Assembly (NCBI GenBank): GCA_949825065.1
Contig: OX463865.1
Location: 20,197,115-20,261,114, forward strand
Source of the DNA: Odontocerum albicorne
Lineage: Eukaryota; Arthropoda; Insecta; Trichoptera; Odontoceridae
Direction: 5' to 3'
DNA length: 64,000 nt
Under the pieces are notes generated by a model. That model saw nothing but the letters and a program-made list of their open reading frames with translations. It searched no databases and had not been told where the DNA came from. How positions within the stretch are numbered: position 1 is the stretch's first letter; every line of letters starts with the position of its first letter. The position numbers and the translations under genes are program-made. Positions 35,151 to 46,286 of the stretch are shown piece by piece.

Positions 35151-35799
35151 CTGAAAAAAAAAAAAAACAAAAGTAAGTAAAAAACTTTAGATGAACGGAA
35201 AATTCGAAAACTATAATCTTTTCGCACGAGGAATTGTTGGCCCTTGTCTCCCATCAAAGATTTTTTCGGAAGAATGCGGACACCACGTTTTGTGAGACTG
35301 TGAGGAAAGAAGAATCTCTCAAAATAGGGAGGGGCTCCATGCGGCTATACATCGGATTATCTTGGGCCCGATTGGCTACTCTGATTTCGTTCTGTGGCGA
35401 CCAGGGATAGTTTTACAGTTTTATTCAATTTTCGTGAAAAACTTCCAAAATCGTCACCGGTCTTCTGTGAAGAACTATGTTAGAATATTTAATAACAAAT
35501 TACTATGTTATTTCACTAATTACATAAATCCTGTCTCCACTAGTTTCTACCTCCAATTCCGAGACTTTCTGCAGGCAGAATAAGAACCTCGGGATAGAAG
35601 TTAGAAATACGTGCATTAACGTGGGATTAATGTAATTAGTGGAATGACAAAGTTATTTGTTAAATATTCTAATAAAAAAAAATCTTTCATTTAATGTAAA
35701 TTGCCGACAAATGGTAGTCATGTTGGACGGAGTGTGCCATAAAAAATAGGCATTTATTTTGTGGGCGACTCAAAGTTGTAATTATTTGGGTTTCCCTAC

Positions 35800-36175
35800 C
35801 TCGGAAGGAGTGGTGTACTCTGAATAGGATCAGATGTGGAATGGGCCACACTGCATGTGATACGTACAAGTGGGGCCTAGCAGTCTCCTATCTATGGGGA
35901 GATTTAGACCATGGACTACATCATAAACGGCTGTCCACTGTGTTTTCCGGAGGCATGCAGGAGTTATATAACAACAGACACTGTGACCTGGTTGGATAGG
36001 ACACTGCGTGATACGTACAAGTGGGGCCTAGTAGTCTCCTATCTGTGGGAAGATTTAGACCCTGGACTACATCATAAACGGCTGTCCACTGTACGTGTTT
36101 TCCGGAGGCATGCAGGAGTTACATAACAACAGACACTGTGATCTGGTTGGATACGACACTGCGTGTGAGGGTCAG
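35800..36175 (+). pseudogene. LINE 3' relic with 150-bp tandem duplication, hppy intron
   Basis: GATACGTACAAGTGGGGCCT to GGTTGGATAGGACACTGCGT (about 35859-36008) is repeated at 36009-36170. The frame reads RCGMGHTACDTYKWGL and DLDHGLHHKRLSTVF, a tail found in non-LTR elements. Confidence 0.7.
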
Positions 36176-36418
36176 AGTATAAAAAAAGTATAGTAAAAAG
36201 TCTGTCTCTGTCCGTGGTATCTGACCCGTCATTGTCACCATAAATTTTTTTCCCAGTCCAATGTGGCATCAGCAGGAGAGGGTGGAGACCCTGGAACAGC
36301 TCTTTTATCCAAGTATGACTAAACCTAACAATTTTCTTAAGGGAACCTAATTTATTCGTAGAGAGCGTCGGTAGAGGGTTAACTTTCTCCTATTGCGGAA
36401 TGTTATATATGTACATAC

Positions 36419-36545
36419 TTGTCATGGCCGAGCAGACCGTATTCCTTGGAGGGGTCGCTGATCTCCTGGGTGATAGAGCCGTCACGCAGGGACCTGCCCT
36501 GCACTCCGTGGGTATGGAACGCCAGCACGCTGTCTGCCAGCACCA
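36419..36545 (-). CDS. hppy: hppy exon: CNH domain, DSVLAFHTHGVQGRS block
   Basis: The acceptor is TGTTTTACAG and the donor is GACAA|GTATGTAC. It encodes residues 750-791: LADSVLAFHTHGVQGRS, then SITQEISDPSKEYGLLGHD. This matches the family segment DSVLAF..HG.QGRS......TQEI.D.......LG.D. Two bases carry over to the last exon to make the Lys of HDK-VV. Confidence 0.95.
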
Positions 36546-36769
36546 CTGTAAAACACACGATCACAATCAAAACATATTCTGCATTATTTAGAGTACATGG
36601 TGTACTCTACGCAGACTGTGTTGAAAAAGTCTGTAAATTTTTATTAAAAATAAAAAAAGTAATTGTTTTTTTACCATTTCTAGGTTTATTAGTAAATTTT
36701 TTTTAAACCGATCCCTATCTAACACAGATTAAAAACTCACTTTACACATTTTCCAAGTTATGAAATTTT

Positions 36770-37065
36770 TCCTACACATACATACATACCATGATGTCAT
36801 TTTTCCGTCGGAGTAGGCAGAGAGGACAAAGTACCATACTTTCCTATCTCGATACACATTCTTAGCCTCTTTTACATCCACACACCATCTCAAACAACTT
36901 CTACGATTTATCTGACTTTCTAAGTTTCCTTCTGTCAGAATATTATTCACTTGATCCAACCATAATTTCCTTGATCTTCCTCTCATAAGCTTTCCTTTCA
37001 CATCTATACAGTGCAATATCCGTTTTGTTAGTCTTTTTTAATTAATTCGTTCTACATGCTCAAAT
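36770..37065 (-). pseudogene. LINE family A 3' end, hppy intron
   Basis: The minus strand encodes CIDVKGKLMRGRSRKLWLDQ, VNNILTEGNL, CVDVKEAKNVYRDRKVWYFV and LSAYSDGKMTSWYVCM in one open frame of 95 residues, the least decayed copy of this C terminus. Confidence 0.75.
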
Positions 37066-37395
37066 TTGCATAATATATATGTTTTTCTAGAACCAATCAA
37101 TCGCGTAAAGTGTGGTTTCTCAACCTGTGGGTCACGAGCCCCAAGGGGTGAAGGTTAAATATTAGGGGAATAGTGAAAATAAAAATTACTTTTGTGTACA
37201 AAAAGGAAATTACCACATTTTTTGAGAAAAACTAACACGTTAATTTAAAAAAATTACATTCCAAGTCAACGATACATATTGTTTATATTTTTATTTATAG
37301 TTAAGGCATTAACATTGTGGAGGTTTAAAGACATTGTAATTTGTTTTATCAAACACTGTTTATTCCATTTTTTTGTAATGGTAATACTTAACAAC

Positions 37396-37757
37396 AGTGG
37401 TGTGTATAAACTTTTATATGCTGACTGTGATCATTTCTATATAGGAAAGACAGGAAGATCTTTTGAAAAGAGATTTCGTGAACACAAATCCGCCTTAACA
37501 AATCCTCTAATTTATTCTAAAATGGCTAATCATTGTCACCGTGAAAACCATACTTTTTCTATCGATGATGCCAAATTCTTACATATCAGTAGTAACAGAA
37601 ATAAATTGGACAGATTAGAAGCCCTAGAAATTTCTAAGACAATGCATCGAGGTGAACGTCTGGCAAACACATATATCCCAAGAATCTCTCCGCTGATCGC
37701 CGAGGTCGTCCCATGCTTCCCTCAACCCCCAGACCCCAGCCCGAATGTTTACCGTTA
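37396..37757 (+). pseudogene. Penelope-like GIY-YIG endonuclease domain
   Basis: From about 37397 the frame encodes SGVYKLLYADCDHFYIGKTG then RSFEKRFREHKSAL, with the GVYKL...YIGKTGR signature of the GIY-YIG nuclease in Penelope-like retroelements. It continues through LDRLEALEISK to a C terminus PNVYR that ends at the element's normal stop position. The reverse transcriptase part is missing (5' truncation). A sister fragment at 58795-58945 encodes the same C-terminal stretch. The domain nicks DNA during target-primed reverse transcription in intact elements; this copy cannot work alone. Confidence 0.85.
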
Positions 37758-38496
37758 AGGTGCAATTCCACTGAAGCAACATTTAGGCAACATGTAGCAT
37801 ACGGCATTGACGCATGCTACACACAGTCTTTCAATCGAAGGAACAAGAAGTAAGTATCTTTGTAGCATACTAAATGTTGATTGTTGTTGCCGGGACGCAT
37901 GCGTCACCTTTCGACATGTTTCAGCGTATCGAACAATGTCGCCGTTATCCAAAAGTCAGCGGATCGGTGCGGCTTGTAGCGTGCGACATGGAGTGAAATA
38001 TTGATAAAACTACCTTGTTTAGTGAAGATTATCATAATTCACCGGAGTTATGGAATAATAAAATGAGTGATTATAAAGACAACAGGATAAAAAATGAAAA
38101 CCGAAGCAGTTAGCGAGTAAATACGATAGCACTGTAATCCATGTGGAAAAAAAATCAAGAATTGGCGTTCAGCTTTTCATCATTCTGAGCTTCTTGACTA
38201 CCAACATATAATTCTCTTCTCCAACACTGTGGCTTTCTTTTTTTTCTACGATTCAAAACTATTACCAAATATGCAGCCGCCGCGATTGTTTGTAATGACA
38301 TAATGTACCAAACTGACGTTGCCTCCATGGAATTGTTTAAGACGCATGCTACACGTAATTGACGACAAAGCGCATGCGACTCGGGGAGTCAAAATCCGCA
38401 TACGATATTGATAAAATTTGTGGCACATAGTCGCACACCTAGGAAATATGTCGCATGCCTCATGTCGTTCAGTGTTGCCTTAATCGAATTGCGCCT
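37758..38496. mobile_element. Harbinger-type element (TSD TTA) inserted at a Penelope stop codon
   Basis: Ends AGGTGCAATTCCACTGAAGC and, inverted, AGGCGCAATTCGATTAAGGC are flanked by TTA (37755-37757, 38497-38499). The uninterrupted paralogue near 58935 reads ACCGTTAGAACCGTG, proving the boundaries. Non-coding, 739 bp. Confidence 0.85.
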
Positions 38497-38799
38497 TTAG
38501 AAGCGTGTATCTCGATACCAGTTCGAACAGAATTCAGTTTTGTTTGTGCTCCCCTGAATATGAGGTGAAAGTCTTGAAACAGGTAGGGTTATACCGTTAC
38601 ATAAAGTGGAATAAACAGTATTTGATAAAACAAATTACATATTGTTTACTCTAATGTTTACCTCAATATAAAGTTAATGTTAGTATGTAGTAGGTAACGC
38701 AAGTAATGTAATCATAATCAAACTTAGCTCTTCTCTGTCTACCTTGATAAGCAGGTGCCGTGACGGTATGTATTGGTCGAGGACCAAGGCGACACTCAC

Positions 38800-38956
38800 C
38801 TACGCTCTTTATGGTGAAGGGGAACTCTATCTTGGGCAGGAGCTGCCTGTGTCTCTTAGGCTTGGTGATGAGGTCCGCAGTCTGCCTGCCCGCATCGGAG
38901 CTGTTGTGGGGGAGCGGTGAGACTATCTCCACCACATTGTCGTAGCAGACCAGCAC
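38800..38956 (-). CDS. hppy: hppy exon: CNH domain, VLVCYDN block
   Basis: The acceptor is TGTTCCCAG and the donor is GTAG|GTGAGTGT. It encodes residues 698-749: VLVCYDNVVEIVSPLPHN and, near the end, IEFPFTIKSV. The first and last parts match the ..ILVCLD..I.IV and F.F.I.SI segments of the family. The central 20 or so residues (DAGRQTADLITKPKRHRQ) are longer and more basic than in human MAP4K3. Confidence 0.9.
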
Positions 38957-38994
38957 CTGGGAACATGTCAATAAGCATTATAGCATTAATAACT

Positions 38995-39245
38995 AATTTT
39001 CATATAATTTCTACGATTTCTAAGTTTCCATCTTGCAGAGTAGCATTCACTTGATCCAACTATACTTTCAATGGTCTTCCACTCATATTTGCACTATATA
39101 TCTGTTTTGTTAGTCTTTCTTCGTTTATTCATTCCACATGCCCAAACCATCACAACGAGCTCTTCTTATCTTACATAACACATCAGCCTTAACTTCACAA
39201 TAATTTCTTATCACTTTATTCCGTATTCTGTCATATAATTTCTTT
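38995..39245 (-). pseudogene. LINE family A relic, hppy intron
   Basis: CTACGATTTCTAAGTTTCCA and CACATCAGCCTTAACTTCAC follow the family order. The 3' tail is lacking. Confidence 0.6.
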
Positions 39246-39252
39246 CCAAGTA

Positions 39253-39345
39253 CAGTACTCGACGGTAAGTAATACACATCGGGCTTAGGAAAGAGACTGT
39301 CGACTAACTTGGGCTTTGTAAAGCCGAAGTTAGTCGACAGTCAGT
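39253..39345. mobile_element. fold-back MITE (CAGTACCCGGCGG family), partial copy 4
   Basis: Left end CAGTACTCGACGGTAAGTAA with a shortened palindrome centred on GGGCTTTGTAAAGCC. The right terminus is missing. It lies in an hppy intron next to a LINE relic. Confidence 0.7.
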
Positions 39346-39431
39346 GTTAAGTTAGATGTTGCTTCTTATCTTTGTGGCCGTGCATCAGGGTATTGAATTA
39401 AGATTGCCTGGATTTATTGTAAAATACTCAC

Positions 39432-39680
39432 AGCATCCTTTTCCAGCTGCTTGATGCAGACAATATTGCGCACCTTCTCGGTGCGGGGGACGACGGTGGA
39501 GGTGCCGCTCATGGGGTCCAACTCGTCCGAGTGGAACCAGGCAGCACCCGAGTTCATGTTGAGCAGGTCCAGGCGGAGGGGGCGGCGGGTGGCACCCACG
39601 CACACCAGCGGATACTCCTGCTCCGGCGTGATGATCATCTCGAATGTGTGCAGAGGGGACGGCAGCGGGCACTCGAGGTG
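39432..39680 (-). CDS. hppy: hppy exon: CNH domain, PEQEYPLVCVG block
   Basis: An 83-codon phase-0 exon (residues 615-697) with acceptor GCTTCCAG and donor GCT|GTGAGTAT. It encodes HLECPLPSPLHTFEMIIT, PEQEYPLVCVGATR and the NIVCIKQLEKDA end. The PSPL..FEM...PEQEYPLVCVG string is diagnostic of MAP4K3/5 CNH domains. This exon is locally GC-rich compared with its AT-rich introns. Confidence 0.96.
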
Positions 39681-39704
39681 CTGGAAGCAAATTGAAGATT
39701 CTTT

Positions 39705-40292
39705 AATACATACATTATACCATCACGCCATTCCCCTGTCGGGGTAAGCAAAGATGATAGAGTGCTAGAATTCCTATTTTGACACATATCCTTTGTCCCT
39801 TCTACATTCATACACCTTGTCAAACAACTCCTATAATTTTTCAACTGTTGGTTTTCATTCTTTTATAATATCATTCACTTGATCCAAACATACTTTCCTT
39901 GGTTTTCGTCTACCACGCCTTCCGATAAAATTTCTTCATTAATTCACATAGTCTCTCTATCAGGATAGGCAGAAAGGAAAGAGTGTCAGTCTTTCCTATC
40001 GCGACACATCTTTCGCCTCTTCTACACCCATACACCTTATACAGCTCCTACGATTCCTCTGACTTTTTACATTTCCTTCTTTGAAAATATCATACACTTT
40101 CCACTACCACACCTTCCACTGACATTTGCGCTGTATATTTTTGTTAGTTTTTCTTCGTTCATTCATTCTACATGTCTAAACCATCTCAGAGTGCTCTTCT
40201 TCATCTTATTCAATATATCAGCCTTAAGTTCACATTCATCCTTACTCATTTCATTCAATATTCTCTTATACATTGCCACTCCACATAGTCTC
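39705..40292 (-). pseudogene. two LINE family A relics in tandem, hppy intron
   Basis: One copy begins at 39705 (CATTATACCATCACGCCATT) and a second near 39952 (CTCTCTATCAGGATAGGCAG). The second extends to the AGCCTTAAGTTCACATTCAT region before the MITE at 40294. Confidence 0.65.
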
Positions 40293-40297
40293 CTTAA

Positions 40298-41817
40298 CCC
40301 TTCCCTTACGGTGATAAAAATAATACGCGTGTTACGGTGTTGGGTAGTGAGTACGCAATAAAAAATTAGCGATTTTAAATCGGAAAAATAAGAACATTCA
40401 TAGATAATCCCCTTAATTAATTATAATTGAAGTTAAAAATTATAATAATTGAGATTTATTTGCTAAAAACATTAAAAAACGCTCACGGAACGGGCGTACG
40501 TCTAACCTATTTGCAAGCCTAGAGGCAACTAGTGACGCGGAACGTCAGTCACATACCCCGGCGCATACGCCTTTCCTTGCGACGTTGAGACAGTTCAGTT
40601 CCTCGCAATTCAGTCTAGTATGCAAGAGTGAGATGCGAATATAGTGTCGCGCTTCCCGCATACTCTTCACCTATCGTCAAGACGAGGCACTCGCCGCGTT
40701 TAAATGCGAATTTGTTTTCGATCTTTACAAAACACCTCGATGTAGTCGATAAATTCTGATTATTATTAATATTATTTTTTAAATCAATGCGTAAATATAT
40801 TATAGAGGAATACCTAAAATGTTAACCTTGTATTTATAATATTTATAGAAATGTACCTACCTGTATACCTACCTAAATGAATTGTCAAAAATAATGAGTG
40901 AATTGTTAAAACATAAATAAAATAAATTAAGTATTGTTGATTTAAACATACAGGGTCATTGACCGATCAAGAATCCAATGATTGGCACACATTTCAATGA
41001 GTGCCAATCATTGGATTCTTGATCGGTCAATGACCCTGTATGTTTAAATCAACAATACTTAATTTATTTTATTTATGTTTTAACAATTCACTCATTATTT
41101 TTGACAATTCATTTAGGTAGGTATACAGGTAGGTACATAATCACGTCGGGGTCACCAATATAACGGTGTATTGCTATCGGTGTAGCGTGTGTCTTATTAG
41201 GACGTGCTGATGATTTTGATAGCGACATCGTTCTCTTCGTTTAAGTTGATTCTGCGTTAATTCTCGTACAGAATCATCAATATAGCGGAGTGCTTATTTC
41301 TATAAGCCATGATGATCTTGATTTGTTGTCAATAAATATCGGTTTATTTATAGACTCAGGAATGCGGATATATTTCGATAAGCGGACGGTAGGTAAATAA
41401 ATAAATAACAAAGTTTGACAGTTCTGAATGATAGACAAATAAAATGTATCTTTATTTCGCATAGTACAGACAATTTATACCAGTGAGTGAATACATGGGT
41501 TATATATATATCTGCCTCGCTCTATCACATGGACGGGAGGTAGGATAATTATTTACATTTGGAGATCGCTAGCCAATTTGCACGCTGTAAATAGTAAATA
41601 TTGTCGTTGTTTGAAATGTGTGCCAATCATTGGATTCTTGATCGGTCAATGACCCTGTATGTTTAAATCAACAATACTTAATTTATTTTATTTATGTTTT
41701 AACAATTCACTCGTTATTTTTGACAATTCATTTAGGTAGGTATACAGGTAGGTACAGAAATATTGATGGTTATTAGAAGCAACGTGTAGAAGATACCCAA
41801 CACAAGGGAAGGAAAGG
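40298..41817 (+). mobile_element. piggyBac-type MITE family 1, copy b, carrying a 0.9-kb insertion, hppy intron
   Basis: TTAA at 40294-40297 and 41818-41821. The left ~555 bases and right ~60 bases are family-1 sequence. The middle is interrupted by a separate element at 40852-41756, after the point where other copies read TATAGAGATATTGATGG. Confidence 0.87.
40852..41756. mobile_element. chimeric terminal-repeat element with GAAA duplication, hppy intron
   Basis: A ~140-bp repeat occurs three times: inverted at 40852-40995, direct at 40998-41138 and direct at 41606-41756. The first two form a near-perfect palindrome. Outer ends TGTACCTACC and GGTAGGTACA are flanked by GAAA on both sides, restoring the site seen in sister MITEs. 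The 470-bp region between the direct copies contains, on the minus strand, TATATATATAA, AATAAA and TGGTGACCCCGACGTGAT, which looks like an LTR plus tRNA primer-binding site. Its class is uncertain: a TRIM-like retroelement or a fold-back element that captured an LTR end. Confidence 0.7.
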
Positions 41818-41939
41818 TTAATGCACCCACTTTCACAGTATTTATTCAGCTCTTCTCAATCTGTGATACATCAACGATACCCCTAATATTTCAGTCAATA
41901 TAATTATAGGCAACTTGAACACACTGAATTCACGGTGGT

Positions 41940-42190
41940 TCACTTTGATGGTCAAAATCTCAGCAGCTAACCTAAGAATCTTTCATGAACAGCTGAAAGA
42001 GAATATATTTAATTCCTGCTATTTTAATTTCCAACAGTTGACTGCAGTTAAGTGCGAATCAAGTTTTATGACGAAAAGAAAGCTTCTCTCTTAAGAAATC
42101 TTGTATAAATATTAGCGGAGTTCCGCAAGGATCTGTTTTTGGACCGGTTCTTTTAATTTAATATAAAACAGAACTTGACGTGATATTCTT
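41940..42190 (+). pseudogene. LINE reverse transcriptase motif, hppy intron
   Basis: The plus strand reads CKSSFMTKRKLLS-like sequence and then NISGVPQGSVFGPVL, the conserved RT motif of non-LTR elements. No longer open frame. Confidence 0.65.
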
Positions 42191-42265
42191 CAGGTAAGAT
42201 CTTCTCTTACTATTGACCGGAACCTAGCAAAATATAGTTTTTACGATGTTAGGTGGAATGTTTAC

Positions 42266-42390
42266 CTTCAACAGCATGAACTTGTGCAGAGGGTCATACC
42301 ACTGCATGAGGAAGAGGCCTTGCGCAGTGGCCCCGCACAAGTACTTGTAGCCGTTGTACGGGTTCCTGCCCACAGTGCACTTGTTGCAGC
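42266..42390 (-). CDS. hppy: hppy exon: CNH domain, KCTVGRNPYNGYKYLCGA block
   Basis: The acceptor is GTTTCCAG and the donor is GAAG|GTAAACAT. It encodes residues 573-614, with CNKCTVGRNPYNGYKYLCGA and LFLMQWYDPLHKFMLLK, very close to the MAP4K3/5 consensus. It begins with two bases and ends on a codon boundary, so the next exon starts a fresh codon. Confidence 0.95.
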
Positions 42391-42435
42391 CTGGAAACAT
42401 ACACAGTATTTTATTTAACATTATCATCGTCTTAA

Positions 42436-42670
42436 CACATTGACCGCCTTGTCAGTCACGGGTGACTGACACTGGAATACTCCAATGGGGTGGGGCTATG
42501 TCTGTCACCAGTGGCTGACACTGAGTACCTACTTTAACTTGCCATTCAGTGCTGTCAGTCACGAGTTCTGTGTTAAACGTTACTGGGATTGCTTGACGCG
42601 GCCCTTCCGCATGTTACCGCAACTTGGCCTCAGAGTTATTTTATGACAAAACTTGTTGGCAGAGAACGTG
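42436..42670. mobile_element. TTAA-flanked short MITE, hppy intron
   Basis: TTAA at 42432-42435 and 42671-42674. The ends CACATTGACCGCC and, inverted, CACGTTCTCTGCC match imperfectly. The interior holds GTCAGTCACGGGTGACTGAC and related palindromes. Probably piggyBac-type. Confidence 0.5.
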
Positions 42671-42689
42671 TTAATCTAAAGTTATGGTT

Positions 42690-43342
42690 ATTGAGAGAGG
42701 AAGTAAGAGTGTGTGTCAAACAAAAGTGAAAAACGAAATAAAGTCGAGGAAATTTTGTATCTTGGAAGCATGTTTACATCGGATGGCCGCGCTAAGTGTG
42801 ATATTGATAGAAGATAAGCAGCGAGGACAAGGGTGGGGAATTACTTGTCTGAACCATCTTAATGCTTCTTTTTAATCTTGCTTAAAACGTCCGTTTTATT
42901 CATACATCCATTTCTGATATCTTCATTGCTCCGTCTTTCGTGCATTGACCTTTAATAAATTTTTCTTATTCCACGCATTTCCACAGCATTAATCTTAATT
43001 TTAATAATAAACAACATGAATAGGATTTGGAAGGCGACTGGATTCAGCGTCACAACAAAATGCCGCCTGTTTAACGCATGTGTCATCCCGATCCTCCTGT
43101 GCGGCTGTGAATCTTGGCACTTCACCAAGGCTCAGGAGCGCAGGATACTTAGTATTGAAAACATGTGTCTCAGGAGGATATTGGGAATCAGGTGGTATGA
43201 CCACGTAACAAACGACGCTGTAGGCCGGCGCACCCGGCAGGGGTCTGTCGTCTCTGTAATTCGGGAGAGGCGATGGTCCTGGCTGGGACATGTTCTGAGA
43301 ATGCCCGATGATAGTTGGCCGAGGAGAGAGCTGTTTTCTTAA
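42690..43342 (+). pseudogene. craniofacial-type LINE reverse transcriptase relic, hppy intron
   Basis: Two parts of one LINE: 42720-42850 (FCYLGSMFTSDGRAKCDID) and 43013-43342 (IWKATGFSVTTKCRLFNACV, IPILLCGCESWHFTKAQERR, IRWYDHVTNDAV, RERRWSWLGHVLRMPDD). Between them, at about 42855-43010, sits a piece of antisense family A LINE. Confidence 0.78.
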
Positions 43343-43411
43343 TTTTATCCTTCTTTTGCCAAGTGAAGAAATCAATCTTCACTTCTATACCAATACACCA
43401 TTACGTATTAT

Positions 43412-43952
43412 AATACAGTAAAAGTATAACAATGATAATTCGAATTGTTTGCCATTTTCTAGATCCCAAAATCGACTTTTCATTACAAATTCTACTGATA
43501 ATTCGAAAAATCGCGTATTTCGTAATGTTTAGTTCTAATTAGAAATTATCCACACAAATCATGGATCCACACAGTACCAGCCTGGACGGCAGAACCACAG
43601 GTGGGATGATCGTAGTACTGTGCACCAGCGAGCAGTTCAATATTCGGGGCTCCCCCTATATCCAAAGACACAATATCAAATTTCACACGCATTGGCTACC
43701 CATGAAAGACAAAATGTATTCTTTTTACTATTAAATATGTTGTTATGTCTTACTATTGTCCAAATATGTCTACAAAATTTTATTTGATTTAAATTATTTT
43801 TATAGTAAGAAAAAATGGCCACAATATTCCTAGCAGTTAAAAAGTGCAGTGCAAATACATTTTTTTTTAGTGATAATTTGTAATTAGAATTTTTTGTGGA
43901 ATTCGGTTCCCGAATTAACGGATTAATTTCGAATTAACGGATTTTTACTGTA
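43412..43952. mobile_element. possible pogo/Tigger-type MITE
   Basis: Ends ACAGTAAAAGTATAAC and, inverted, ACAGTAAAAATCCGTTAA, each next to TA. The interior has GATAATTCGAA-type repeats. Non-coding. It is assigned by its ends only. Confidence 0.5.
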
Positions 43953-44480
43953 TGTAACGCGTTCCGCGAAGCGGATTTTCAAGTCGGTTGAACAGGAAAA
44001 AGTCGCAGGGAGCCAGATCAGGTGAATTCGAAGGCTGCTGGATAGTATTCGTGTTGTTTTTGGTCGAAAACTCACGGGAATCATGTCTTTCGCAATTTCC
44101 TTTTTTACATGAAATTGAGGTCTTTCGGCACCAGTTTTGCAGCGACATGTCTGAGGCCCAAATCACTAACCAAAATGTCTTGAGCGGATCCATAACCGAT
44201 GTTCAAGTCCTCTGCCAGCTCTCTGATGGTCAATTTGCGGTTTTCGGCCAACATTTCTTTGATTTTATCGATGTTTTCATCGGTTTTTGACTGCCACTGC
44301 GTTAGTCATCCTCAACCGATTCACGACCACTTCTGAAGCATTCGTGCCACCAAAAAACACTTCTCCAACATTTCCAAGGTCTGCGGACCGTTAAATCCGT
44401 TTTTCACACAAAATTTAATGAGTTGCTCATTGATACACAGTTGATGCCATTTTCAAACTTGTAAAAAATCGAAAACACGC
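43945..44480 (-). pseudogene. degenerate mariner transposase relic
   Basis: Minus-strand translations give NGFNGPQTLEMLEKCF, ENRKLTIRELAEDLNI, VPKDLNF and SPDLAPCDFFLFNRLE in order but in several frames. Part of the catalytic core between VPKDLNF and the SPDLAPCD motif is missing. This is a mariner subfamily different from the copy at 47578. It is dead by frameshifts and deletion. Confidence 0.8.
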
Positions 44481-44519
44481 ACAAAGGTAGATGTACTCAG
44501 TACAGCGTAACTTTTACAA

Positions 44520-45045
44520 ATGTCAAGCTATGACGCTGAAATTTGGAGGGAAGTGTCAATGATAGAAGTGTCAATGATAGATGTGTTTTTTTTGTTATCT
44601 AACAAAAAAAAAAAAATCCAATCGGGTGACTGACACGGTGGCCGGTCCTAAAACTTTTTGATCAAGGTAGTATGTGCTCCATAGTAAGTCTACTTGGCTA
44701 AATGTGGTAATATTTTGTAATATACAAATATATATTGAATTTAAATATACATATTAATATTAAATCATTTTAAACAATTACTCTGTTATTATTTCTACTG
44801 CTTTTTTGTATCTTCATGTAAGTTTAAGATAAAGTTTTGTATTTTTGTCAATAATTTTAAGAACTTGTATAACTTGGAATGTGTATTTGTATGTAAAACA
44901 CACTGCTGTGTCGTAAATTGAATAAATAAATATACCAGCATGTGAGGCTGTATTGGTTAATTTCATTATGTCAGAGAAGCTTTAAGGTTATCAAAGCTAT
45001 CTAGTTTAAGACAGGATTTACAATATACAGAATGGGTTTAACTAC
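44520..45045. other. hppy intron sequence, no feature recognised
   Basis: AT-rich with AATAAATAAA and a poly-A run; no coding evidence. Confidence 0.4.
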
Positions 45046-45189
45046 CTTTGGTGTCGGGCACCCGGGTGGTGAGGGCAAACTTTCTTGGCACGAGACGCTC
45101 AGGCATGCGCTGCACCCTCAGAGAGAACCTGTTGGTATGGCGGCCCTGCAGCGCTAGCAGGTCATGCCTGTACAGCTGTTGGCTTTTAC
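45046..45189 (-). CDS. hppy: hppy exon: CNH domain, middle
   Basis: The acceptor is ATTGCAG and the donor is AAAG|GTAGTTAA. It encodes residues 525-572: GKSQQLYRHDLLALQ, then MPERLVPRKFALTTRVPDTK. These match the conserved GK..QLYSH and LP.R..PRKF.....IPETK segments of MAP4K3/5. The last base G joins GC of the next exon to form the Gly of the invariant KGC. Confidence 0.94.
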
Positions 45190-45445
45190 CTGCAATCATT
45201 AAATTAAAAAGTTGTACGAATGTGGAAGAGGCTAAGGGTGTGTAACGTGATAGGAAAGTCTAGTGTTTGGTCTTCACTGTCTACCCTGAAAGGGAAATGG
45301 TATGATGACATGATCTGTCAAGACTGCATGCTTATTGAAGTGCACACAACGAACCATGACAAGTACAGATGTTCTCCGTCCACAGGACAGTCATACTTGA
45401 TCGCAAGGGATTCGCTATCTATTCATTAATCACTTCATTGTAAAA

Positions 45446-45500
45446 CAATCTGGCGGGTTTATTGCCATGTGGCAATCTCTTCAGACAAAAGTAAATACAG
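45446..45500 (-). mobile_element. SINE family 1 tail fragment, hppy intron
   Basis: CAATCTGGCGGGTTTATTGC and CATGTGGCAATCTCTTC; same tail as 5493 and 50323. Confidence 0.6.
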
Positions 45501-45661
45501 GAAGTTACATGGTCGCAAAAACGATATAAATAAAAATGAGATATCATCAATTAAAGGATGAGGAAGAGATGTTGGAGAGGAAAGTAAAATCAGGAATGAA
45601 GTACGTTATAATCTAACGTTAGTTTGTGACTGGTTCCAGAGTCTCACTGCATGGACATTAA

Positions 45662-46286
45662 CCCTTCCCTTACGGTGATAAAAATAATACGCGTGTTACG
45701 GTGTTGGGTAGTGAGTACGCAATAAAAAATTAGCTATTTTAAATCGGAAAAATAAGAACATTCATAGATAATCCCCTTGAAGTTAAAAATTATAATAATT
45801 GAGATTTATTTGCTGAAAATATTAAAAAACCATCTGAAAACATTAAAAAACGCACACGGAACGGGCGTACGTCTAACCTATTTGCGAGCCTAGAGGCAAC
45901 TAGTGGTGCGGAACGTCAGTCGCATACCCCGGCGCTTACGCTTATGCTTGCGACGTTGAGAAAATTCAGCTCCTCGCAATTCAGTCTAGTATGCAAGAGT
46001 GAGATGCGAATATAGTGTCGCGCTTCCCGCATACTATTCACCTATCGTGAAGACCCAAGATCGAGGCACTCACAGCGTTTAAATGCGAATTTGTTTTCGA
46101 TCTTTACAAAACACCTCGATGTAGTCGATAAATTCTGATTATTATTAATATTATTTTTTAAATCAATGCGTAAATATATTATGGAGGAATACCTAAAATC
46201 TTAACCTTGTATTTATTATATTTATAGAGATATTGATGGTTATTAGAAGCAACGTGTAGAAGATACCCAACACAGGGAAGGAAAGG
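45662..46286 (+). mobile_element. piggyBac-type MITE family 1, copy c, hppy intron
   Basis: TTAA at 45658-45661 and 46287-46290. It closely matches copies a and b and has a short internal duplication (CATCTGAAAACATTAAAAAA near 45830). Confidence 0.87.

Larger units (their letters stand above)
37290..38645 (+). mobile_element. Penelope-like element, 3' part, split by Harbinger element, hppy intron
   Basis: It contains an inverted terminal-repeat fragment at the left (TTTATCAAACACTGTTTATT), a GIY-YIG endonuclease frame (37400-37757), then, beyond the Harbinger insert, the 3' region and a terminal repeat with TAGGGTTATACCGTTAC near 38584. The inverted fragment at the truncated 5' end is a known habit of Penelope-like elements. 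Confidence 0.85.

Noticed and set aside
39451..39747. 98-residue plus-strand frame
   Set aside because: Antisense shadow of the GC-rich hppy exon 39432-39680.
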